This document shows, in pieces, positions 1 to 10,222 of a stretch of 64,000 bases of DNA. How positions within the stretch are numbered: position 1 is the stretch's first letter; each line of letters opens with the position of its first letter. A model generated the notes under the pieces. That model was not told the DNA's origin. It saw only the letters and a list, made by a program, of their open reading frames with translations, and did no database searches. The stretch is from JAUIIK01 sp963745675 (GTDB lineage: Bacteria > Chloroflexota > Chloroflexia > Thermomicrobiales > CFX8): NCBI GenBank assembly GCA_963745675.1, contig CAVUYM010000018.1:434001-498000 (forward strand), written 5' to 3'. The position numbers were made by a program, and so were the translations under genes.

Positions 1-212
1 CGGACGATCGGGGAACTCGCTGTCTTCCACCACACCAGACCGTCAGCGACGAGAATGTAACCGAGCCAGAGCGGGAAGAAGTAGTAGTGGGATATAGCTC
101 CAAAGTCGCCCCAGGCCAGAATCCACCAGCAGGCGACCAGCAACAGCCCCAGCAGCAGACGAGGGCTAGTGCCTTCCAGATTGAGTCGACGCGGGGCAAT
201 CGAGCGTTCCAT
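1..212 (-). CDS. Membrane protein, N-terminal part only
   Basis: The reading frame starts at the ATG complementary to 210-212 and runs off the left edge, so only about 70 residues are visible. After a short polar start (MERSIAPRRLN) there are two hydrophobic stretches, roughly residues 18-35 and 40-62, the second rich in aromatic residues (HYYFFPLWLGY). This suggests an integral membrane protein. It is divergent from rpe, with only about 45 bases between the two starts. I do not recognise the family and no function can be given from this fragment. Confidence 0.6.
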   Translation of the reverse strand, partial: MERSIAPRRLNLEGTSPRLLLGLLLVACWWILAWGDFGAISHYYFFPLWLGYILVADGLVWWKTASSPIV

Positions 213-256
213 GTCGACAAGTATAGTGATTGATGAACCTGACGAAAGGAGAGCGC

Positions 257-1004
257 GTGACCCAGAACAGACTGCTGGATCTACCGACACCGCGCTTCGC
301 ACCGTCGATCCTCGACAGCGACCTGGCGCATCTCAGCGATCAGGTCCAGCTACTCGAAGCAGCCGGGATCGACACCGTACATGTGGACGTGATGGACGGC
401 CGCTTCGTGCCGAACATCTCGATCGGGATCCCCGTCGTGGCGTCGTTACGGCAGGCGACACGGCTGCTGCTTGACGTGCATCTGATGATCGAGGATCCCG
501 AGAACTACGTGGAACAGTTCGTCGAAGCCGGCGCTGACGTAGTGACGGTCCATGCCGAAGCAACTCCTCACGTTCACAGGGCGCTGGATCGCATCACTGA
601 AGCCGGGGCATTGGCAGGTCTGGCGCTTAACCCGGGCACGCCGCTCGCTCACGCGATCGAACTGCTGCCCGTCGTCGATCTCGTGCTCATCATGAGCATC
701 AATCCCGGATTTGGCGGCCAGCGATTCAAAGCAGAAGCTTTGAATCGACTTGCGCTGATGCGCGCTGCGATAGACGCGACTGGACGACCGATCGCGCTGG
801 AGGTCGATGGTGGCATCAATGCGCAGACATTGGCACAGGCCGTCGAAGCGGGCACAGACCTGCTTGTCTCCGGCTCCGCCATTTTTCGTCATCCTGCCGG
901 TCCGGATGTCGGCGTGCGGACAGATGCTTGAACTGCTCGAACAGGTCGAAGCTCTCGCGCTGAACTTTGGCCAACCGGCAAAAGTTAGTTGCTCTCGCCG
1001 GTAA
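257..1004 (+). CDS. rpe: Ribulose-phosphate 3-epimerase
   Basis: Interconverts ribulose-5-phosphate and xylulose-5-phosphate in the pentose phosphate pathway. Seen: FAPSILDSD at the start, HVDVMDGRFVPN (metal-binding His and Asp), DVHLMIEDP, the MSINPGFGGQ loop, EVDGGIN and SGSAIF, which together make a complete TIM-barrel epimerase. The GTG at 257 is preferred over the ATG at 230 because an AAGGAG-like site lies 5-10 bases before it and family members begin near here. One extra base near 917 breaks the frame. Dropping it joins VGVR to QMLELLEQVEALA and the protein ends at 1004. The 3' end overlaps the convergent deacylase gene by 20 bases. The break is probably a sequence error. Confidence 0.9.
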
Positions 1005-1976
1005 TCCGGGCATAGAAGCAGCACCAGTCTCCGGGATGCACTGTCGGGTTCGTTCGGAGACCAAAGATCTGGCCATCGCACGGGGCCGTCACAACGGCGG
1101 CTTCGTTACCAAAGAGATCGTAGATCCTGGCAATCACGTCGCCCTCGTTCATCGGGCTGCGCATGGCGATTTCGCGCTCCGCCACCCATAGCCCGCCGAC
1201 CGGGGCGCTGACCAGTTCCTGGACACCATGCAGCCATGATTCACAGCGGCCCGCTTCACCGTGCAACATCCCGTAGTTTCGCATGACGTTGAAGATCGCC
1301 TCCGCCAGCGTTTCGCCGACGCGATGAAAATCGTGAGGCAACGTCGCGCACATTCCGCCGAGTTCGACGGTGATCCCGGCTTTGCCGGCCTCAGCCATCG
1401 TCGTCATCGGGCTCTTGCCGCCCGGACCGCCGGTCAACAGCAGGTCCCAGCCGGGCCCCATCGCTTTGGCCAAGTTCTTCGGAAGCGCCGCCAGCATGGA
1501 AGATAGCCATGCTCAAGTAGGAGTGATCGCCGCCCGAGTGGATCGTCATTTCCAGATCAGCGACTTCAATCATCGCCTGAGAATGGGCGTACGCAATCCG
1601 CTCGGTTGGGAAGCCATTCGGTTTGCCGGGGTAGATGCGATTCATATCGTAGGTGTTCTTGTCCCAGGCATGGCCGCGCTCATTGTTGAAGAACGCTGGC
1701 GGATTCATCGCCATGCAGCCGACGAATGCGCCCTTCAGCTGGGCCGGGTCGATGGCCTGGAGAACCTTGACGATAGCCAGCGGTCCTTCAGGTTCATCTC
1801 CATGAATGGCGCCATCAACCCACAGCACCGGCCCATCTTCGACACCATTAACGACCGTAATTGGCAGTCCCAAGTGTCTCTCCGAATGCTCCTTGACCGT
1901 ATGGGATGAACCCATGTCCTCTCTCGCCAGGTGGAACTACAGCGGTTCCAACAGTGACCGTTCCATCCGTCGGCAT
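985..1976 (-). CDS. AstE/AspA-family deacylase (M14-like zinc enzyme)
   Basis: Resembles the succinylglutamate desuccinylase/aspartoacylase family, zinc enzymes that remove acyl groups from N-acyl amino acids or related compounds. Seen in order: a start at ATG 1976 with an AAGGAA site upstream, PPGERGHGFIPYGQ, VDGAIHGDEPEG (the zinc H..DE motif), MNPPAFFNN, DMNRIYPGKP, a second ligand in TIHSGGD, and a C-terminal biotinyl-like beta domain (AREIAMRSPMNEGD-type, DLFGNEAAVV). The frame changes twice, near 1890 and 1490, and each join restores family-like sequence. It lies 89 bases downstream of an M42 peptidase on the same strand, so the two may act together on a peptide or N-acyl substrate. The substrate is unknown. 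Confidence 0.75.
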
Positions 1977-2065
1977 GTTTGGCTTCCTTTCTGTCGTTGT
2001 TGCGAACACACACGAGCCAGAACCTGGGTTGAGGTCGGATCTGGACGTGCATTACACAATCCAGC

Positions 2066-3141
2066 CTACGCGCCCCACCGTGGCCCCAGTGGCTCCGTTT
2101 CCAGAAATGCGATCAGAAGGTCAACACAAGCGATGCAATCGGCTTCAGTCACCATCTCATTGGGCGAATGTGTATAGCGTGTCGGCATCGTCAGCAGGAC
2201 GGTCTCGATGCCACGACGGATCAATTCAGCACCGTCGCTCCCGTAGTTTTGGAAGACGGCTTGCTGCACCGGGATGTCGCGCGATTTTGCCGCCTCGACC
2301 ACTGCCCTGCACATTCGCGCCGAATAGTTCACGCTACTGTCCTGATGCACAACGATAGGACCATGTCGCATTTTTGCCGGGTGATTGACCTCTGATGTGC
2401 CGGGATCTCGCCGCACAGCCCGACATCGAGTGCGAAGGCGTAGCTGAAATCGTGGATATCGGGAATGCTCGACGCGCCGAGGAGCCCATTTTCTTCCTGG
2501 ATCGATGACCCAACCCATAGCTCGTACTTGATCTTCGACGTGTCGACGCGCTCGGCCAGCGACGTCGCCACGGCGAGTGGAGCGCGATCGTCCATCGCCT
2601 TCCCGATGATCGTGTCGCCCAGCCGCCGTGTCGGGACGTTGACTGCCAAACGAGTGCCTGGGTGGATTCCGAGCGCTTCGACGGCCTCGCGGCTCGAATA
2701 GCCGACATCGACAAACCAGTCATTCCACTCGAAGCTCTGCTTGTCGCTTGCGCCACCGATGACGTGGCCGCTGGCATAAACGAGTTGTCCGTCGACGTCG
2801 CCATCATCCGCCAGCAATACAACTGGACTGTTCACCGGGTTGTACCAGTGGGCGGGTTTCCCGCGCACATCGCGACCCGCCGGCCAGATATGGATCAGAC
2901 CCTGTCCGTTATGGACTTGACCATCAAGCCCGAGCTCGTCGCCATGGCCGAGGACGATAATCGCCGGTCCCTCGCCACCGACCCGCGCGACGACGTTGCC
3001 TACCTGTGTAATCTCGACGTGTTCAGCGTGTTGTGACCAGTGGTTGGCGCACCACTCGTGGACCCTGTCTTCCTGCCCGGTCGGACCCGGAATCTCAGTC
3101 AATGTCTTGATCAGGTCGTACATCGGCGTCGCGGTCATCAT
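2066..3141 (-). CDS. M42-family aminopeptidase/endoglucanase-like metallopeptidase
   Basis: M42 peptidases are cytosolic di-zinc aminopeptidases that form large tetrahedral complexes. Seen: EIPGPTGQEDRV at the N-terminus, VLGHGDELGL (ligand His near residue 66), KAMDDRAPL (bridging Asp), SIQEENGLLGA (catalytic and ligand Glu pair), ALDVG, and RYTHSPNEMV (last His ligand) near the C-terminus. The frame breaks once near 2400, between GLCGEIP and the segment containing GPIVVHQDSS. The product is of typical M42 length, about 355 residues. A second, intact M42 gene lies at 6564. The gene heads a likely two-gene minus-strand unit with the deacylase. Confidence 0.8.
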
Positions 3142-3285
3142 GCTCCACTTCTCACTCGGAACTTCTTGAAAGCGCGATGAAGATAGGGTGCAATGCGCCG
3201 CAATGTCAACATCGTCTGGACGGTGCCTATTGGACCGTTACCATCCGGACGGCGTACCATAATCGACAGGTGACAGGAGGGACGA

Positions 3286-4416
3286 GTGGAAGCAACGTTC
3301 AAGATCGCCCGCATTCGCGGGATCGACGTGGGACTGCATTTCAGCTGGTTCATCGTCGTCGTTCTGTTCACTGTCATTTTCGCCAAAAGTCCCAGTATCC
3401 GGATACCTATCCGGACTGGACCGAGACCCAGTACTGGACGGTTGCGCTCGCGTCGGTATTGCTGCTGTTTCTCTCCGTGCTATTGCACGAGTTCGGGCAC
3501 GCGCTCGTCGCCCAGTCGCGGGGCGTGGAAGTACGCAGCATCACGCTCTTTATATTCGGCGGGGTAGCCGGGTTGGCGCGGGAATCGGACGACGCCGGAG
3601 ACGAATTCTGGATCGCGATTGCCGGTCCGATTGTCAGCATCGTCCTGGCCGGGCTTTTTGGTCTCGCCTGGTTGCTCTTCGCCGGGGTCAGCGAGCAAGC
3701 TGCCGCGCTACTCGGCTACCTGGCCTATCGTCAACCTGGTTCTCGTCCTCTTCAACATGATCCCCGGCTTTCCTCTCGATGGCGGACGGGTTCTGCGTGC
3801 GGCGCTCTGGCGGGCAACACATGACCTGCGGCGCGCAACGCGTATCGTTTCGGCTATTGGCGTCGGGATCGGCACGCTTTTCGTCGCTGGCGGCATCGTC
3901 CTGATCGTGACCGGCTACCTGGTGAACGGCATCTGGGCGGTCGTCATCGGCTGGTTCTTGCAGAACGCCGCGCAGCAGGGGCGTTCAAGCGTCGAGCAGA
4001 CATACGCCCTACGAGATATCTTGACCGAGCGACCTGATGAACACGCAGCCCGTCACAATTACGCCGGAAATCGACCTCGAAACGATGGTCGAAGATTTCG
4101 TCCTGGCTCGCAATGCGCGCGGTCTGCCGGTCATCGAGGATGGAAAGCTGGCAGGGCATTGCGACGGTGACTGATCTGCGCAGGGTTCCTCGCTATCAAT
4201 GGCGCGAACGCACGGTCGGTCAGATCATGACGCCGGCATCGGAATTGAAATATCTCGATCCCAAGCGTGCCGGTTACCGAAGCGCTCATGATGATGACCG
4301 ACGGTGATTTCCACCAGATGCCTGTAACGGAAGAGGGACGACTCGTCGGCATGCTTACTCGTTTTGAGTTGATGCGACACTTCCGAACACGCGAAGAACT
4401 TGGGTTGAATTTCTAA
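3286..4416 (+). CDS. M50 site-2-type intramembrane metalloprotease with CBS domains
   Basis: A membrane zinc protease of the S2P/SpoIVFB type, fused to a C-terminal CBS pair. Start GTG 3286 follows AGGAGGGACGA. Seen: hydrophobic N-terminus (VGLHFSWFIVVVLFTVIF), the zinc motif LHEFGHALVA on a membrane helix, LFIFGGVAG, then the third ligand motif NMIPGFPLDGGR, and a further membrane segment. The C-terminal part carries CBS-like sequence (DLETMVEDFVLARN, LPVIEDGKLAG, then MPVTEEGRLVGML). Reading the full product needs about four or five frame corrections between about 3420 and 4280. Such proteins cleave membrane regulators; CBS domains often sense adenylates. Substrate unknown. Confidence 0.8.
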
Positions 4417-4453
4417 CTGCTGAAACAGCTTCCCAATTGCAGCGGGACATAGC

Positions 4454-4483
4454 GAGAGCCCGGGCGTGATTGCCCGGGCTCTC
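4454..4483. terminator. Strong hairpin between convergent genes
   Basis: A perfect 12-bp GC-rich stem (4454-4465 with 4472-4483) around a 6-base loop lies between the ends of the M50 protease and spondin genes. The downstream T-run is poor on the plus strand. It probably serves both convergent transcripts. Confidence 0.75.
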
Positions 4484-4530
4484 CTTGTACACCCTACGAT
4501 CCTAGAGAGTGACTAGCTCGCTGAATCCGC

Positions 4531-5793
4531 TCATCCGCCGTTATCAGCGGGTGGTGGAGTCGGGCCATTCGGATCCCAGTAGGACCAGAACGAGCCAACG
4601 TAACCAGGGAAGTCTGGGTGGGGCGGATCACGTTGTCTTCACCGACATGTCCGGTTCCGCCAAGGCCAGGAACGTCTGAGGCAGCGTACGTGTTTGCTTC
4701 CGTGCCATTGTCATAGGCAGGAGACAATCCGCCGCTGGTCTGGAGCTTCTTGGGCAGATGTGCGCTGCCGCAGGTGAATCCGTCATTCGTGCTTACGAGC
4801 ATCGCGCACCAGAAGACATAGCCATTCTTCGGTCCGCTGAACTCATACTTCATGACTTCGCCCGGGGCGATCACTTCCGATGTCGCCATGACGAAATGCA
4901 CACCAGCATCGACCCACTCCTGGGCCAACACGGAGTTGTCACCATTTTCAGCCAGGGTTGTCCAACCCGGCGTGGAATGCGTACCTTCGGGCACAACGTC
5001 TACCATCGTTGGGTTGACGCCGATGACGACCGGCGAGAAGAGCTGATCGTCGGTCATATTGCCGATATACAGCTCGTAGTCAACGGTTTGTGGCGTCGGA
5101 CCAGGGTTCTGAGGGATCGAGGCGCGTTCCCAGAGACTCCAGACTCCGCCGTCAACATCGTACATTGCGCCGATATCAGCGTCATGGCGCAAGGCTGAAT
5201 GAGCATGTACGACGCCACCTTCGTCAACGCCGCCGGTGCCACCACAAGCCGAACCTGGAACGTTGTCGCAAAGCTCATCATTGACCTCGGTGCCGGCATC
5301 GAGGAAATGGGCTTGCATGATGACCGAATTCAGGACACCGGGTGCGCCCATAGTATGGGAGACGAAGAATCCGTCATTCGTCTGGACAGCCATCGCCAGA
5401 ACCCAGAACTCAACGTCGAAAACAGGGGAGTCGAATTCCCACGACATTTCCGTTCCCGAGTCCAGCGGACCGTCGGAAACAACTGCCAGGTAAGCGCCTT
5501 CAGCCAACGCTTTGTCGGCCAGTGGCTGCGCCATGCCCATCTCGGCAAGATCTTCGATCTCGCTCGATGCCGGTTGGCCCAAGCTCAAATGGCTGCCAGC
5601 CATGAGGCGCGGCAATAATGACCGGGTTTGACAGCAAGAAACCGGTGTGATTCTGCAGCGTCAGGCGAAACGTGTCGTGCGGAGAACTGCCAGCGCCGAC
5701 CGGAACCGCTGATAGCGCTGGAATCGCGACGATCGCGACCGCGATCAACCAGCGGACCATCCGGACCCGCGCGGGATTCAGCATGCGTTGCAT
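4531..5793 (-). CDS. Secreted protein with two spondin-N-like domains
   Basis: Start ATG 5793 sits behind a GGAAAGG site and opens a signal peptide (MVRWLIAVAIVAIPALSAV, residues about 12-30). Two spondin-N-like repeats follow. Each has an FRLTLQNHTG / YELYIGNMTD opening, a W..LAE/LA segment, a VPSNDGFF-like turn (QTNDGFFVS; STNDGFTCG) and an acidic DAGTEVND / DNGTEANT motif. The frame breaks near 5610. A missing base in a C-run near 4620 hides the true C-terminus (GYVGSFWSYWDPNG, then a Pro-rich tail ending at 4531). Bacterial spondin-domain proteins are extracellular and mostly uncharacterised. Upstream lies an inverted repeat at 5883. Confidence 0.7.
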
Positions 5794-5882
5794 GCAGTAC
5801 CTTTCCTTCCCTTCAGCCGCCCAAAAGAGCGGCATACGTAACCTCGGGCCAGCATGGCGGTGCTGGCTTGCAATGTTTCGAT

Positions 5883-5904
5883 CGTGTAATAGAGATATTA
5901 CACG
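5883..5904. promoter_or_regulatory. Inverted repeat, candidate operator
   Basis: Two perfect 9-base arms, CGTGTAATA and TATTACACG, flank a GAGA spacer. It lies about 90 bases upstream of the spondin gene start in a divergent intergenic region of about 280 bases (5794-6073) that holds no gene. The AT-rich, symmetric form suits a dimeric repressor of TetR type. No regulator gene is adjacent. Confidence 0.45.
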
Positions 5905-6073
5905 GCTGTTACAGCGTCCTCTCGGCGCCCAGCGATGCGCGTGTTGCAGCATCCATCTCTGAACTGGCTATTCTGCCGCCGCGAGACGCTTACGGTTCCA
6001 GAACAGCCGCTAGACAGCTCCAAGGGGACCGAGTAGTAGTAGCCTAAGATGACGAGATCTTTGGGCAACCGCC

Positions 6074-6571
6074 GTGCGTCTAGGCACGAACCTGACGACA
6101 GATTCGGATCGAACGATTGGACATCGACCAATAGTGGCAGACTTGCGATTGCCTGACGGAACAACAGTGCGCGCGAGTCCGCTGTCAGCTCGGTCCCCGC
6201 AAGACAGCTGGCGTGACTTCGGTCTGTACCTCGATCCCGCCTGGAAACCTACCTGGCCGGCGGCCGTCATCGACTGGCCCGATTTCGGGGTTCCAAGGTC
6301 ACCCGAGATGGCATTGCAACAGATTTGTGCCGTATTCAGGCAGGCCCAGGCTGGAGAGCGGATCGAAATTGGCTGTATAGGTGGGCTGGGCCGCACCGGC
6401 ACAGTGCTGGCCTGTTTCGTTGTCCTTTGCGGTTTGGAACCACGTGACGCTATCGAATGGGTGCGTAGCAACTATGATATTCGTGCGATAGAGACGCCTG
6501 AACAGGAACAGTGGGTCGTTTGGTTCGCCTCGCGCCTGAATTACAGAGGATGGAAGTCTAGCTTTGAGTAA
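6074..6571 (+). CDS. Protein-tyrosine-phosphatase-like protein
   Basis: A 165-residue protein with the phosphatase signature C-x5-R: the loop is GCIGGLGRTGT, with Cys101 and Arg107. The preceding WPDFGVP segment and the ending YDIRAIETPEQ..W match a small family of bacterial phosphatase-like proteins that I know mainly from actinobacteria. Start GTG 6074 has no clear ribosome site, so the exact start is uncertain. Its last 8 bases overlap the start of the M42 gene, which suggests cotranscription. The physiological substrate is unknown. Confidence 0.75.
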   Translation: MRLGTNLTTDSDRTIGHRPIVADLRLPDGTTVRASPLSARSPQDSWRDFGLYLDPAWKPTWPAAVIDWPDFGVPRSPEMALQQICAVFRQAQAGERIEIGCIGGLGRTGTVLACFVVLCGLEPRDAIEWVRSNYDIRAIETPEQEQWVVWFASRLNYRGWKSSFE

Positions 6572-7622
6572 CTTTGAAACGATTGAGCGACTATCGAATG
6601 CATTTGGACCTTCCGGGTTCGAAGACGAAGTGACCGCGATTATCCGCGAACTTGTCGAACCACTGGTCGACGACATCCAGAGCGATCCGCTCGGCAATCT
6701 TCTGGCGACGAAGCGCGGGAACAGCGATCGCAAGATCATGATCGACGCCCACATGGACGAAATCGGTTTCATGATCAGTTTCATCGAGGACAACGGATTT
6801 CTGCGCTTCTCTACGATAGGCGGTTGGGACGCCCGCATCATCCCTTCCCACCGCATGACGATCAGAACCGATGGTGGTGCGGACGTGCACGGCGTCGTCG
6901 GTACGTTGCCACCGCACTTGCTCAGCGCCGAAGATCGCAGCAAGCCACACAAGATTGAAGAACTCTTCATCGACATTGGGGCACAGAGCGCTGCTGAAGT
7001 GGCCGAACTTGGAATCCGCATCGGTTCTCCGGCCGTCATCCACTACCCGTTCCAGCGCCTTCAGGGGGACATGGTGGCCGGCAAGGCGCTGGATGATCGC
7101 GGCGGTTGTGCCGTTCTACTGGCAGCTTTGCAGGCGCTTGCAGGCGAGACACCCGAGTGCACAATCGTCGGAGCATTCACCGTACGCGAAGAGATCGGCC
7201 TGATTGGGGCGGGGACTGCTGCCTACCAGATCGAACCAGATCTTGCGCTCGTTCTCGAAGGGACGATCGGCGCTGATATGCCGGGCGTTGCGAGCACACG
7301 CCAGGTGACGCGGCTGGGAGCCGGCCCGGCTATAACCGTCGCGGACGGTTCGCAGATCGTCAAGCCACAACTGGTCAATTTTCTGACGGAAACGGCGAAT
7401 GAGCTCGACATACCCTGGCACTACAAGCTGCCTCCCTTTGGCGGCACTGACGGAGGCATCATCCAGCGCAGCCGCGGCGGGGTACGCTCGGCGTCGGTAT
7501 CGATTCCTTGCCGTTACATCCATTCGCCGTTCAGCGTGATGCGCATGGGTGATTTCGAGCACACCGTTGCGCTGACCACGGCATTCGCCAGACGAGGCGG
7601 TCAGCTCATCGAATCGGCTTAG
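6564..7622 (+). CDS. M42-family metallopeptidase, intact
   Basis: A complete 352-residue M42 aminopeptidase. Ligands and catalytic residues are visible: His63 in DAHMDEIGF, Asp178 in LDDRGG, Glu209-Glu210 in VREEIG, an acidic residue at 232 (LEGT, where Asp is more usual) and His320 in RYIHSP. The N-terminal AFGPSGFEDEV motif is typical. It starts at TTG 6564, overlapping the phosphatase gene. It is only distantly similar to the M42 protein at 2066-3141, so the two are unlikely to be recent duplicates. A 132-base gap separates it from the MBL operon; cotranscription is possible but unproven. Confidence 0.88.
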   Translation: MSNFETIERLSNAFGPSGFEDEVTAIIRELVEPLVDDIQSDPLGNLLATKRGNSDRKIMIDAHMDEIGFMISFIEDNGFLRFSTIGGWDARIIPSHRMTIRTDGGADVHGVVGTLPPHLLSAEDRSKPHKIEELFIDIGAQSAAEVAELGIRIGSPAVIHYPFQRLQGDMVAGKALDDRGGCAVLLAALQALAGETPECTIVGAFTVREEIGLIGAGTAAYQIEPDLALVLEGTIGADMPGVASTRQVTRLGAGPAITVADGSQIVKPQLVNFLTETANELDIPWHYKLPPFGGTDGGIIQRSRGGVRSASVSIPCRYIHSPFSVMRMGDFEHTVALTTAFARRGGQLIESA

Positions 7623-7754
7623 CGTGTATCTACGCAGGACGCTATGGACTCTGAAACAGGGTGTCTCTGGTTGACGCACGTCGGCGAATGATGCACGGTT
7701 GCTGAGCCGGGCAAGCTGCGGTAGCCACTCTACGGTTTCACGGAGGGATGACGA

Positions 7755-8589
7755 TTGGCAAAGCGACCCTGGTTCAAGGTGCATCAGCACGGCAAAGGGA
7801 TCATACGAATCGACGAACACGGTCATCGTCACCGTATAAACTCGTATCTTGTCGAGGGCGCCCGGGATGTCGCGATCATCGACGCCGGGATGGGTTTCGC
7901 GAATTTCAAAGAGCTCGCGGATGATCTGTCGGACCGAGATCCGATCGTCCTGCTGACCCACGCACACTGGGATCACGTTGGTGATGCGTGGCTTTATGAC
8001 CGAGTCTTCGTGCACGAATCCGAGGCGGACGATTTGCGAACAGGTACGACCAACGAGCAGCTGCGGCACTGGTTTGACCAGCGACACCTCTTCAATGTTG
8101 ATTATCCGCCTGAGACGGACCCCGAAAGCCGCTGCATTCCCGGCACAGAGCCGTCAGGGTATCTGGACGAAGGCGATATCATCGACCTCGGCGAACGCGA
8201 GCTCGAGGTGATCCATACGCCCGGTCATTCGATTGGCAGCGTCTCGTTCATCGACCGGGACAATCGAGCCATCTTTACCGGGGATGCCGTCTACGGCGGA
8301 ACGCTTTTGATCAATTTTGAAGGGACGGATCCCGAAGCGTATCGAGAGACATTCCGCAAGCTGGCAGCCCTGTCGCCGGAGCATCGACGAAGTCTATGGC
8401 GCTCACATGGATGCGCCTATGGATGCCAGGTTGTTGCCGATCATCCACGAGACATATGAGCGGATCGTTGCAGGCGAACTCCCTCCACACCGGCGCATCG
8501 AGCAAGCAGACGTCTACAAGTTCGACGGATTCGGCTTCTGGATGCGGCCCGGTTCGTATGAAAGAGCGCGCTCGTGTCGGAGCGACTGA
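7755..8589 (+). CDS. MBL-fold metallohydrolase, paralogue 1 of 4
   Basis: First of four tandem metallo-beta-lactamase-fold genes. Start TTG 7755 follows CGGAGGG. Seen: AIIDAGMGFANFKEL, the zinc motif THAHWDHVGDAW (His69, His71, Asp73, His74), VHESEADDLR, HTPGHSIGS, FTGDAVYGG and GAHMDAP (last His). The C-terminus has the motif YKFDGFGFWMRPG, which recurs in the array. One extra base near 8381 shifts the frame; after it the protein continues to 8589. MBL proteins of this kind hydrolyse thioesters, lactones or phosphoesters. The substrate here cannot be told. The end overlaps paralogue 2 by about 30 bases. Confidence 0.82.
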
Positions 8590-9384
8590 GCAGTTACGAG
8601 AACTCGGCGAAGATTTCTGGCGCATCACCGATCCTGGCTACGCCCGACCGTCCCACTGTTATCTGATAGCTGGTAACGACCGCGGCGCGCTTATCGATTC
8701 CGGGCTGGGAATGTGGAACATCCGAGCGACTGTCGAGCGTCTTACTGATCTCGACATTGTCGTGCTCCAGACCCACGCGCACCCGGATCACTGCTGGAGG
8801 CAGCCACCATTTTGACGACGTTCGCGCCCATCCCCGTGCCGTCGAGAAGCTCAAAGCTGGCTGGACGAATCTCGAGTTGAGGTTCGATCTGGAGCGGTAT
8901 TTTCAGTCACGCGAGCTGCCCGGCGGGCTGACTTCGGAAACGTTCGAGATTCCAGGTTGCAAACAGGTTGAAGCTCTCGAAAATCGTGGCGTCGTAGATC
9001 TTGGTGGACGCCAGCTCGATATCTTCTTCACGCCAGGACACTCGCCGGACAGTCTCAGTTTTTTCGACCTTGAACGCGGACTACTATTCACCGGCGATAG
9101 CGTTCTGAAGGGGCAAATCGCGATAGAGAACAGCGCTGCGTATCGCCGTTCAATACTGGAGCTGTCGAAGCTAGCTGATCTTGCAAGCGCGGTTTTTCCA
9201 GGGCACGGTGAGTCGCCCTTAGAAGCGGACATTTGTTGGGCGAGTGCGACAGGGATTCACCGACGCAATCACCGACCGCCATCCAACCGGGTTTCTGGCC
9301 GGGTTCGCGACGTTTCAGTTCGATGAGTTCGGGATCATGCTGCCGCCGCGCAGACGGCGGGTGCGAGGAAGAATAGGTCCGTGA
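8558..9384 (+). CDS. MBL-fold metallohydrolase, paralogue 2 of 4 (divergent)
   Basis: Start ATG 8558 lies inside the end of paralogue 1. Seen: RPSHCYLIAG, ALIDSGLGMWN, LQTHAHPDH (zinc motif), FFTPGHSPDSLS, LFTGDSVLKG and VFPGHGESPL, so all expected ligand regions are present. The middle segment differs from the other three: the usual VHPAEADDL is replaced by AHPRAVEKL and a longer insert with QSRELPGG. Frames break near 8805 and again near 9220-9265. The restored C-terminus reads FQFDEFGIMLPPR, a variant of the F..FW..PG ending of the siblings. Twelve bases separate it from paralogue 3. Confidence 0.78.
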
Positions 9385-9396
9385 AGGGGGTTTCCA

Positions 9397-10216
9397 ATGA
9401 CAAGTCACGGCTGGTTTGACGTGGTCGAGTTCCCCGATGGGGTGACGATGATCGCCGAACCCGGACACTACGAGGATGTCAAGAGTTTTCTCGTCGAGGG
9501 CGAGTGAGCGAGTCGCAGTCCTCGACACCGGCATGGGCTTCGGAGACTTCAAGGGGCTAGCAGACAGTCTATCGTCGAAGTCCCCAATCGTTTTGCTCTC
9601 GCACGCTCATTTCGACCATATCGGTGACGCCTGGAAATACGAGCAGGTTCTCGTGCATCCCGCCGAGGCGGACGATCTGCGGGCTGGCTATCCGCTGGAA
9701 CGAATGCGCCGCTGGTTCGACGACGAATACATGCTTAGATATACCGTTCCGACCACGACTGATCCCGAAGACGGCATATATTCCCGGCAAGGATCCGAGC
9801 GGCACGCTCAATGAAGGTGATGTCATCGAACTGGGCGGACGGACGCTGCACGTTTACCACACGCCCGGCCACTCGCCAGGCGGCATGACGCTGATTGATC
9901 GCGAGCAACCGCCTGATGTTTCCAGGCGATGCGATCTATGCCGGCCCGATGTTTGCTCATAATGATTACGGCGATCCGGTCGCTTACCGGAAGACGTTGC
10001 GACGGCTGGCCGAACTTGCGGACGATGTCGACGTCGTTTATCCGTCGCACAACCGTGTTCCGCTCGCTCCCGCCGACGTACAGGCGATGCACAAGGCTTA
10101 TGAAGAGATCTTCGAAGGCAGGGAGCCGGATGAGTCGACCGCCGATTACGATGTCTATGCATTCGGAGAGTTCTCCTTCTGGATGCCGCCGGGCTATGAA
10201 GCGGCAGGAAGAGTAA
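9397..10216 (+). CDS. MBL-fold metallohydrolase, paralogue 3 of 4
   Basis: Start ATG 9397 follows GAAGGGGG; the N-terminus is MTSHGWFDVVEFPDG. Seen: VLDTGMGFGDFKGL, LSHAHFDHIGDAW (zinc motif), VHPAEADDLR, YHTPGHSPGGM, FPGDAIYAGP, VYPSHNRVP and the terminal FGEFSFWMPPG. Breaks occur near 9510 (one extra A), 9785, 9905 and just before the end. The stop is taken as TAA 10214-10216, which leaves a 6-base gap to paralogue 4. It is closer to paralogue 4 than to the others, sharing SHGWFD at the N-terminus and YPSH for the last His region. Confidence 0.78.
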
Positions 10217-10222
10217 TGCCAG

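Noticed and set aside
446..1081. Long minus-strand frame opposite rpe
   Set aside because: It lies across a clear epimerase gene, has an irregular Cys/Arg-rich composition and no family resemblance.
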